Assembly: GCA_963575745.1 (NCBI GenBank)
Contig: CAUYUJ010014186.1
Span: forward strand, 1-35,000
DNA from: Prorocentrum cordatum
Taxonomy: Eukaryota > Sar > Dinophyceae > Prorocentrales > Prorocentraceae
Length of the DNA stretch: 35,000 nt
Direction: 5' to 3'
How positions within the stretch are numbered: the stretch's first letter is position 1; every line of letters starts with the position of its first letter. A program made the position numbers and the translations under genes. Positions 27,421 through 35,000 of the stretch are shown piece by piece. The notes below the pieces were generated by a model, which had not been told where the DNA came from, ran no database searches, and saw nothing but the letters and a program-made list of their open reading frames with translations.

Positions 27421-27869
27421 TGGGTCGCGGGTGGGTCGCGGGTGGGTCGCGGGGTCGGTCGCGGCTGGGTCGCGGCTGGGTCGCGGGTGGGTCGCGGGTG
27501 GGTCGCGGGTGGGTCGCGGGGTGGGCCGCGGGGGGGTCGCGGGGTGGGTCGCGGGTTGGGTCGCGGGGTGGGTCGCGGGGTGGGTCGCGGGGTGGGTCGC
27601 GGGGTGGGTCGCGGGTGGGTCGCGGGTGGGTCGCGGGGTGGGTCGCGGGTGGTTCGGTCCGCGGGTGGGTCCCGGGGCGGGTTTGCGGTTGGGACGACCG
27701 ACACAAACAACAACAACAACAACCAGCACAACAACCACCACCACCACCACCACCAACCCACCACCACCACCCCAACATCAACAACAACAACGAATCCGCA
27801 CCCGCGGAATTCCACGTCCAGCCACCGCCTCCCAGTGACAGTTTAATGACCTTTCGGCCCCCTCAAGCC
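27421..27869. repeat. composite module 1: GGGTCGCGGGTG array, CAA/CCA tract, conserved tail
   Basis: 12-13-bp GGGTCGCGGGTG units to about 27690, then an ACAACAACAAC and CCACCACC tract (27706-27792). A tail follows: GAATCCGCACCCGCGGAATTCCAC (as parts), GCCACC, CAGTGACAG and CGGCCCCCTCA. The same three-part order occurs in modules 2 and 3. Confidence 0.9.
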
Positions 27870-28426
27870 TGACCCTGAACGTGGTTTGGGTCGCGGGCTG
27901 GTCGCGAGTTGGCCACGGGGTGGGTCGCGGGCTCTCCACCTGGAAGGAATGCAAAAAAAGCCCGCCGCAGGCGCCGAAAATGGTGGTTTGTACCTTGAAC
28001 GTGGTTTGGGTCGAAGGTGGGTCGCGGGTGGGTCGCGGGGTGGGTCGCGGGTGGGTCGCGGGTGGGTCGCGGGTGGGTCGCGGGTGGGTCGCGGGGTGGG
28101 CCGCGGGCGGGTCGCGGGATGGGTCGCGGGGTGGGTCGCGGGGTGGGTCGCGGGGTGGGTCGCGGGGTGGTTCGCGGGGTGGGTCGCGGGTGGGTCGCGG
28201 GTGGGTCGCGGGTGGGTCGCTGTGGGTCGCAGGGGTGGGTCCGCGGGTGGGGGTCCGGGTGGGTCGCGGGCGGGTTGCGGGTGGGCCGACGACCACAAAA
28301 AACAACAACAACAACAACAACACAACAACAAAACAAACAAACACAAGAACAAGAATCCGACCGCGGAATTCCCACATCGCCACGCACCCAGGGACAGGAA
28401 TGAACCGTTTTCCCCCCTCACTCTGA
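27870..28426. repeat. composite module 2
   Basis: It begins with one long unit like those at 27005-27420, then the GGGTCGCGGGTG array (28016-28285), ACAACAAC tract (28300-28355) and tail with GCGGAATTCC, CACGCACCCAGGGACAG and CCCCCTCACTCTGA. The tail runs straight into an A-rich tract. Confidence 0.9.
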
Positions 28427-28551
28427 AAAAAAAATGAAGAAAAAAAAAAAACCTGAAAAAAAAAAAAAGAAAATAAAAAATAGAAAAAAAAAAAAAACCT
28501 TTCTTGAAAGTGTGGAAAGAAAAAAAAAGAAAAAAAAGAAAAAAGAAAAAA

Positions 28552-28604
<53 letters not shown>

Positions 28605-28649
28605 AATTGAAAAAAAAAAAAAAAAAAAAAGAAAAAAGGAAAGAAAAAG

Positions 28650-28701
<52 letters not shown>

Positions 28702-28719
28702 AAAAAAAAAAAAAAAATG

Positions 28720-28756
<37 letters not shown>

Positions 28757-28816
28757 AAAAAGAAAAAAAAAAAATGAAAAAGTTGAACCGTTGAAAAGAA
28801 AAAAAATGAGAAAAAG

Positions 28817-28850
<34 letters not shown>

Positions 28851-28905
28851 AAAAAGAAAAAAACAAAAAAAAAAAAAAGGAAAAAAAAAAAAAAAAAAAA
28901 AAAAC
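28427..28905. repeat. about 480-bp A-rich tract
   Basis: Almost pure A with scattered G and rare T/C. A short unique island at 28496-28519 and another at 28776-28798 (AAGTTGAACCGTTGAAAAG) interrupt it. It follows directly after CTCTG of module 2. Confidence 0.95.
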
Positions 28906-29291
28906 GGGGTTTTGGGTCGAAGTGGTGTCGCGGGTGGGTCGCCGGGGTTAGGTCGCGGGTGGGTCGCGGTGGGTCGCGGGTGGGTCGCGGGTTTGGGTCG
29001 CGGGTTTGGGTCGCGGGTGGGCGCGGGGTGGGTCGCGGGTGGGTCGCGGGTGGGTCGTTCGCGGGTGGGTCGCGGGTGGGTCGCGGGTGGGTCGCGGGTG
29101 GGTCGCGGGTGGGTCGCGGGGTGGGTCGCGGGGTGGGTCGCGGGTGGGTCGCGGGGCGGGTTGCGGGTGGGACGACGACAACAAACAACAACAACAAACA
29201 ACAACAACAACAACAAGAATCCGCACCGCGGAATTCCACATCAGCCACGCACCCAGGGACAGTGAATGACCGTTCGGCCCCCTCACTCTGA
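28906..29291. repeat. composite module 3
   Basis: GGGTCGCGGGTG array (28910-29170), ACAACAAC tract (29175-29217), and tail with AATCCGCACCGCGGAATTCC, CAGCCACGCACCCAGGGACAG and CGTTCGGCCCCCTCACTCTGA. Best copy of the tail. Confidence 0.9.
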
Positions 29292-29474
29292 TTTTCCTTC
29301 CATTTGCGCGGTGCTAATAATATCGCTCGGCGAACCCCCCCCCAAAAAAAAATAATTATTTAATTGCGGCGCGGTGCTAATGATAACGCCGGGGGGGTCC
29401 TTAATTGCTTCTCCGGGCTTCTTGGGTTTATTTTTTTGCCGTTTCGCGCGGCTTCCTCGGGCGGCGTCAGGGTC
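29292..29474. other. short direct repeat GCGCGGTGCTAAT, C9/A9 runs
   Basis: GCGCGGTGCTAAT at 29306-29318 and 29369-29381, 63 bp apart, with a C-run then an A-run between them. No gene. Confidence 0.6.
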
Positions 29475-29648
29475 CAGGCCCGTTGGAGCCGGTTCGGTTC
29501 CGCCGGTTCGGGTTCGATTTTCGGGCCGGTTTCGATTGGCCAGTTCGGTTCGAATCGGCCAGTTCAGTTGCAGCCGGTCCGGTTTAGGCTCCGGTTTGGG
29601 CGGTTCGGTTAGAGGGGCCGCCGGTTCACGGTTACCAGTTCGGTTCAG
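29475..29648. repeat. degenerate GGTTCGG repeat at the 3' edge of a putative long intron
   Basis: GGTTCGGTTCCGCC, GGTTCGGGTTCG, CAGTTCGGTTCG and GGTTTAGG words end with TTCAG at 29648, immediately before the downstream coding-like segment. Same word family and strand as 14394-14531. Confidence 0.7.
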
Positions 29649-30740
29649 ACCGTTTCTGAAAGTTTCTTGCCCTCGTCGACCGCACAACGTCCACGGTCTT
29701 TGTTTGCGTCGTTGCAATATCGTGCATCATCTGCCACGGTCGCACAGAGGATGTTTCATAAATGCACCCGTGCAACTTGCACGGATCGCTACAGCGCCAT
29801 CATTGCACGTGAGCGACATATTGCCATAGAGAGAAAGCAGGGTCTCAAATCTAGCCTCCACGTGCACTGCGAGATTCACAAAACTAGTGGCGTTCACGAG
29901 GGTGTGTTTGAACTTCCAGAGTTTTCAGATGACATATCGGGCATGATCAATGATGCACTTGCAGTGAAAAACAGCCCAGCGATGAACACGTTTTGCAGGT
30001 GCATGCGCGATGAGATTGCATCTCGCCTTCTTGTTCTCCCAGGCAGGCCGCCCCGCGAAGCAGAGGTGCACAGCATGAATATCATGCAAGTGTTTATTGC
30101 CCACGGCGAGAGAGTTGCTGCGAAGCGGGTGTTGTTGACAATGTGCCCCACTGGCGATTGGCGGCACGAACGCATCGAGTTTTATAAAGACAGGTTCCCT
30201 GGATTTACAGACGCCGACGACGACGCCATCGTTCGATTCGCCACGAACGGCCTGATGACTGCACTCGTTGCCACGCAGCCATCTACGTACCCACGTCATC
30301 GTTGGACTGGCTGCGACAGGGCGGTGGATGAGCTCGGCATTGCCGAGGCGTGCCACAAGCTGCTGTCGGCCACGTTCATGCGCTTCGCCGCTGTCTACTC
30401 GAAGAGTGGTTCGAGGGCGTCACTACTGGCTGCTGGGCGGCGCATGGCGGTGTGTGACCACGATGGCCGCTGTGCCGTCGACGTCCGCGCAGCTGAAGAC
30501 GATGGAGATGCAGCGCCTGAGGATGAACGCGTTCTCGATATTCCAGCAGCCGCGGGCGCCGACGAGGATGCATATGTTTTTTGTTCCTCTTTTTTTGCCA
30601 AGCAGAACTCGACATATCGGTCAACAGGCGCCGCGTGGTTGACTACGGACCCGCTTGGGATATTGATTGAGCTTCGTTGCTTGATGGAACCCCTGCGCGT
30701 GCAAATGCAGACGCAATTCGCTATTGCAGATTGCAGCTGA
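29649..30740 (+). pseudogene. large unassigned dinoflagellate-type gene, segment 2
   Basis: The coding-like frame opens right after an AG (29648) and reads VSESFLPSSTAQRP onward. A Cys pair CTRATC follows, then a helical region (ERHIAIERKQGLKSSLHVHC, DDISGMINDALAVK), HSMNIMQVFIAHGERVAAK and MCPTGDWRHERIEFY. A charged Asp/Glu/Ala linker and SSFFAKQNSTYRSTG come last. Codon-scale composition and absence of low-complexity sequence support real coding ancestry. The frame stops at 30740 (DCS, stop) while the next frame continues AEKWEMLQHSGLAAAL, so a small indel or an intron end lies near 30730. No family recognised. Confidence 0.6.
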
Positions 30741-31569
30741 GAAGTGGGAGATGTTGCAACACTCGGGCTTGGCTGCTGCGCTCGCGTCTGGATCGCAATG
30801 TTTGCATTGAGCACGGAAGCGCAGGCTCGGGCGCCTTGCGCCTGGCATTGAGGACGAGAAGTTTTTCGCCCAGATCCGCAGGCTCTTCCAGCCAGGGCCG
30901 CGGTACATTCTGCCTCCGAGGTGTTTCACGGTTTCTTTTCGATCATTGCTCTTCCGAGCTATATCGAGGGAAGGGTGTTCGTTCGAGCGGACGTGGGCGC
31001 CGTGTCACCGTTCGTTGCTTATCAAGATATTTTGCCTACTTGCTGATCCTGTCAAGTATGCCAGAGAGCTCGGTACGTTGCCGCTGCGCATGTGGGACGC
31101 GTAGAGTCGTGAATTGGTTGCTGGTTACCCTCGTATGGACGACCCGCTCGTTCTGCACAGTCTCTTCGCGATTGCTGTTTTGGCGTGGGTTGATATCAGT
31201 ACGATTGAGGCCAAACATGCATCCATGCGCCGTTCGGCCACCGCGTGGTCAGCGCAGTGTCCTGCTGTTGATTTCGGCTACTTGTCATCCCTAGTCTTCT
31301 TGGGCGACGCTCGCAGGCGGCGCCGGCCGCTGGCTCGAATAGTTGCTCCTGAGAATAGGAAGCCGCAGCGACCGCGCCACAGAGGAGCTGTTCGGAAAAC
31401 CACCCTGAAGCGACCTGCTAGCAACGCCGCGCCCAAGGGCCGTAGAGGCGGTGGCGCTTGGAGAGGGCGGGCGAGAATCAGCAGAGTTGGTCGCGTTGGC
31501 CGCGGTGACATAGCCGACGCTGCTGTGCGCTATCGCATAGCAAGGTTGCCAGGACACCAGAGTACTTGA
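30738..31569 (+). pseudogene. same gene, segment 3: rapid frame changes
   Basis: The protein-like reading hops between frames: AEKWEMLQHSG up to an in-frame TGA near 30808; FFAQIRRLFQPGPRYILPP (about 30860-30920); VFHGFFSIIALPSYIEG and VGAVSPFVAYQDILPT in another frame (about 30920-31040); DPVKYARELGTLPLRMWDA (about 31045-31100); then VAGYPRMDDPLVLHSLFAIA and WVDISTIEAKHASMRRSATA (31114-31250). A basic Arg/Pro-rich stretch follows. At least four one-base shifts occur within about 300 bp, so this copy is not translatable as it stands. Confidence 0.6.
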
Positions 31570-32660
31570 GAGCATTGGAGATGGGTAAGGCTGCTACTCT
31601 CGCAGGTCGGGCCGTCGCTCCTGGAGATCGTTCTGCGTTCGGGCCAGCGCGGCGATCTCTGGCAGCTAGGCGGCAGGATGCGCTGGTCCGATGCACTCGC
31701 ACGTGCGTCCAGGATGGGGTGGCCTTCGATTCCAAGCTCGCCGCCATTGCTGGCGCTCTTCAGGCTGGCGCGCCCGCAGCCGGGGCAGTCCAGGTAGGCA
31801 GGCAGCTCGAGAAGCTAGTGTCTCGCAGCCGCCTGCGCCAGGAGCGGGGGCAGCTGGCCGCCCCGGAGTCCTTCCAGCGGGGGTTGGGCCAAGAGGTCGT
31901 TCAGAAGATGCAGGCCTTGCAACGCGACGCGGCTGCCTTGGAGTTCACGGCTGTCCCCTGCCTCTTCGGTCACGCTGTTGCTCTGGCGCCAGCTGGCAGC
32001 GATGTCGCAGTCGGCGCTGCCGCCTGGGCGTCCGCGCATTGCAAGCAGTCGGAGATCACCCTCCATGTCGATCATTATTTTGACGCACTTCACACGGAGA
32101 TGAAAGACGCTGCGTGCCCAGACCTCCTGCCAGAAGCCGCCGACGACCACGCAGACACATCTCTGTGCAGGCGCGCTGGCGTCTGCCTGTGCTCTGAGAG
32201 CGGACGCGAGCTCAAGAAGATCGCCCATCTCTTGCTGGGCGCGATCAAGCGCCGCTGCAGGCCAGGCAGCACGGAGAGGCACAAGCAGAAGATCGGGGGC
32301 GTCGTGGTTCGTCTTCTTGGGGAGCCTGCGCAGAACAGTAGCTGCGAGGCCGTGCTCGCAGACGACGTGGGATTCCAGGAGTTGTGGTTGCACATTGGCT
32401 TCATGTGCTGGAGCCCATGCAGCCCGACCTGGATGGTTGTTGAGTCGGCCCCCGACATCGGCGAGACGGATCCTGGCCCTCGTTGGGTGCATGTGCGGGC
32501 GACGTCGCCTTATATATATGTATTTACGTTGTACAGGGGCCTTCTGGATCTGGCGACGCGCGCTCAGATTTGCATTCAGCTCTGGCAGCTGGAGGCGAGC
32601 AATCGGGTGATAGGCAGCATGCGTCCTGAGGTCGTTCCTCTGATACCGTTTGGGGGGGGG
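31566..32660 (+). pseudogene. same gene, segment 4
   Basis: The open frame extends to 32867, but protein-like sequence ends near 32650 at a G10 run (32650-32660). Upstream it connects to segment 3 through the frame reading ARTPEYLRALEMG, i.e. another shift near 31530. Content: an Ala/Arg-rich region, LEKLVSRSRLRQERGQL, a folded part with SEITLHVDHYFDALHTEMKD, then ELKKIAHLLLGAIKRRC, GFQELWLHIGFMCWSPC and WVHVRATSPYIYVFTLYRG. No domain recognised. Confidence 0.55.
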
Positions 32661-33125
32661 GGGTGTTCAGAGCGGTTTTACCCTTCTCGGGTTTGGCCGC
32701 GCCGCGCCCCTCCTGGACGCGGCCCACCTGCTGCAGGTGATCCAGGTGCTCTTGAGGACGAGGAGGGCGGAGTCACGGAGGACGGCGCCGCCGACGACGT
32801 GGGCGCCCGCGACCATGGCGGTCATGGCGCTGGTGGAGGTCTCGGCTCGGGGCCCAGGTCGAACTAATGATGTCCTTACCCTGCCCGCCCGTTTGTGAGC
32901 GCGCCGCCTCCAGGTGCTCTCGGGGCCCTTGCTTTCCAGACGTCCCGCGGCGCGCTCGTCCGCTCGCTCTGCGGCGTGCTTCCCCAAGAAGTCTTGTTGT
33001 GGGTTCGCCTCTATGCGTCGTGCGGTGTCTGTATCCAGGCGTACTTCCCTGGGCGGCTTTGCAAACCCAATTGCCCGTCGCCGCTGCCCTGGTGCGAGGA
33101 GGAAGGGGGAGGGCGAGGATACTTC
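32661..33125 (+). pseudogene. same gene, segment 5, poor
   Basis: Beyond the G-run several frames compete: FTLLGFGRAAPLLDAAHLLQVIQVLL (about 32670) and, later, GALGALAFQTSRGALVRSLC with LPQEVLLWVRLYASC (about 32915-33035). Fragments are protein-like but too short to join with confidence. Confidence 0.35.
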
Positions 33126-33610
33126 GGGCGAGGAAGAGGGGGGGGGGTGGGTGGGGGGGTGGGAAGTGTAGGCCACTCCTGGATTAGACATTGTTGATCC
33201 AGGAATAGACCCAGAGGGTGGCGATGAGGGGGTACACTAGGGCAACGGACGAACGATGTGAGTGACAATGTGGCCCACTGTTGCACTGCACGCGTGTGGT
33301 TTCGATGTGTTGCGTGGCGTTGCATGGCCAAACATCGTAGGATATGTTCGCACTGCTGCATTGCATTGCATGGCATGGCATGGCGTAGCAATGCCCTGCG
33401 CACCGCTACGAATGACAGTGCAAGAATGGTCCCGCGGTGACGCAGTCAGCCCTCCAGCAGGTGTCCAGCGTTACAAGTTGGACGAAGATAGTGCCCGCCA
33501 GTTGGCCGGCTGGTTGGTTTGGTTGATTGGACTGGTTGTTTGGGTTGGCTGGACTGGTCGATTGAACTTGATGGACTGCTTGACCAGGCTGGTTGGTTGG
33601 CAACACAATT
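33126..33610. other. non-coding stretch with short word repeats
   Basis: G-rich runs (33135-33160), CATTGCATGGCATGGCATGGCG repeats (33360-33390), then degenerate GGTTGG/GACTGG words (33498-33600). Possibly an intron between segments 5 and 6, but I see no clear splice pair. Confidence 0.5.
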
Positions 33611-34294
33611 TGCTTGTTTTTTTGTCAAAGCGCCGCCTTGGCCCGCAAGACACGTTCCCACTCTGCTGCCTTTGAAGGCGGCGCCGCCGTGGGCGGGGGC
33701 GACGTGGCCGATGATGCGTTCTTCGGCGCGGAACTGCTCTTGCCGGCATACGACGGCCATGGCGGCGCTGCCGCTGCTGCAGGTCCAGGGCTTGGTGGCC
33801 CCGTTGGCGGCCTTGGTGCCGCTGCTCCAGGTTCAGCGCCTGGCGGCGAGCCGCCAGCCCCACTCGCCCCCGACGCTCCGGCACCAGCGCCGCCACTGCC
33901 AGCGCCTGATCCACCGCCCGTGCCAGTTGTTCCAGTCCGAGCACTTGGTGGCAGGAGATCGAAGGCCACGGCGTCTGTCGTTCTCGAGGACGGCTCTCGG
34001 ATTGATTCCTATGAGAGCAATGGCAATTTCGTTGCGACCTGCAGGTGCCACGCCAAATGCGTTCTCACTCAGAGAGGGAAGGGTGCAGCCGCAGGTAGCA
34101 GCGGTGACGCCATGCGCGGTGGAAAGCCATTGGGTTTGATGATGGCATGGCTGAACATGCGGCACCTTGTCGGCGATAACAAGTATGACCATTGGATGCC
34201 AGAGTGCGTTGCTATACCCTACGACGTTCGACGTCATGCTCGAGACCAACGTGCTGGGATGCCAGGTGCACAACCCTCCTCTCCCTTTACGTAA
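33611..34294 (+). pseudogene. same gene, segment 6 (C-terminal part)
   Basis: The frame 33593-34294 starts protein-like near 33640 (RKTRSHSAAFEGG) and continues through an Ala/Gly/Pro-rich linker (33740-33960). It then enters a compact region: SKATASVVLEDGSRIDSYES, CRCHAKCVLTQRG, GGKPLGLMMAWLNMRHLVGD and a basic end DVRRHARDQ. The C-x-C...C pattern followed by a G-(K/R)-P-L-G motif seems common in dinoflagellate repeat genes as the very C-terminus, which supports its being the last part of the same gene. I cannot name the function. Confidence 0.5.
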
Positions 34295-35000
34295 ACATAA
34301 CTGTTGTGAGTCTAGTGTTCGTGTTTTGTTCGAAGTGTTATGCTCATCGTGCGCTTGATTATCGGTCGTGCCATGTATTCTATCAGGTGCACATGAGCTA
34401 TTTCGTCACGAGCGGGGCTCTGACGATCCCACAGAGCCTCGTGATGCCTGATCGTCCTGGTCCGTGGCGCTCTGGCCATAGGAGTTCTACATCCGTGGTG
34501 TGCCAGAGTGGTCAGACATACATATGTCGCTATGCACTCGACAGCCTTGATGTGCCAGCGTGGTTTGGCCATCATATGCGTTCTACATCAATGTTGTACC
34601 GAGGCGGTCGGCGATGGATATGCGCATGGAGGGTTCAGCCAATGAGCTTACGCATGGTAAGGTCGCGGGGTTTGGCCGCAGACTTGTCGTGCTTGGAGTC
34701 CAGTTTCACCTTCGGCATTTGGTATAAGTGCACATATGTGCGATGCGCACGAATCGTCTTTGGAACATACGCGCTTGATATTTCGTGTTGAGTTGAGGCC
34801 GGACACACCCTTTTTCACCCCAGCCACACTCATTGTCACACATGCCACGTTTGAGTTGTCACGCTTATATGCTTATATAACATGTTGCGGGGCACCGCGT
34901 GTACCAAAGTGATGCAAAGCATGGTATAGCATGGCGTAGCATAGCAATGACCCTCGATCCCAAGGGATTGCATGGGATGGCATACAAACTCCTTGTAGTG
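34295..35000. other. no gene recognised; GCATGG-type words at the window end
   Basis: A forward open frame (34192-34791) is unrecognised. Short internal duplications GTGCCAGNGTGGT and GTTCTACATC recur at 34480-34595. From 34911 the sequence becomes GCATGGTATAGCATGGCGTAGCATAGCAATG, related to 33360-33395. Confidence 0.4.

Noticed and set aside
26997-29248. long open frames in both orientations across the repeat modules, including poly-Lys and poly-Phe
   Set aside because: All are translations of GGGTCGCGGGTG, CAA and A-rich repeats.
1-35000. rRNA, tRNA or other structured RNA genes
   Set aside because: I saw no cloverleaf, 5S or other familiar RNA sequence; a covariance-model scan would be needed to exclude small ones.

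Overview
Organism and overall character. The window looks like nuclear DNA of a GC-rich dinoflagellate. It has long stretches of non-coding satellite and microsatellite DNA, decayed genes of families I associate with dinoflagellate repeats, and, upstream of one gene, a 5' relic resembling the dinoflagellate spliced leader (DinoSL). I found no rRNA, tRNA, CRISPR, bacterial operon or virus genes. A Prorocentrum-like genome would fit the GC content, but this is a guess.

Layout. 1-597: a 78-bp satellite. 0.67-1.08, 5.1-5.8 and 9.7-10.6 kb: three copies of a GT-rich dispersed repeat. 1.75-4.81 kb: a PIF1-like helicase pseudogene with many frame changes, followed by a cysteine-rich tail. 5-13.4 kb: GGA/TCC microsatellites, fold-back sequences and unassigned DNA. 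13.8-14.4 kb plus 29.65-34.3 kb: pieces, all on the + strand, of one large decayed unassigned gene. The gap between the pieces starts and ends with the same GGTTCGG-type repeat, so it may have been an intron that grew to about 15 kb.

Centre of interest. Inside that gap, a GGTCCGGGACC satellite is split by a 10.3-kb DNA transposon (15567-25894). The element has 28-bp terminal inverted repeats and AT-rich subterminal regions. It carries five minus-strand genes: a DDE-type, CACTA/EnSpm-like transposase candidate (two exons) and four accessory proteins, three of them with Cys-rich motifs. Each gene is bracketed by copies of one 15-bp palindrome, AGCGA-DTNNA-TCGCT, about 34 in total and seen nowhere else in the window. 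The nearest upstream copy lies 91-111 bp before each start codon. Four of the five genes have a GGCTCA leader motif (best for gene d, weaker for the others), and four have an A-run past the stop. The element may therefore have been assembled from cDNA-like, mRNA-derived cassettes. Only one frameshift is visible in its genes, whereas the surrounding host gene and helicase are badly decayed, so the element looks younger than its surroundings.

26.1-29.3 kb holds TCC microsatellites, a repeated module (GGGTCGCGGGTG array, CAA tract, conserved 3' tail) and a roughly 480-bp A-rich tract. Most remaining open frames are by-products of GC-rich or low-complexity sequence.
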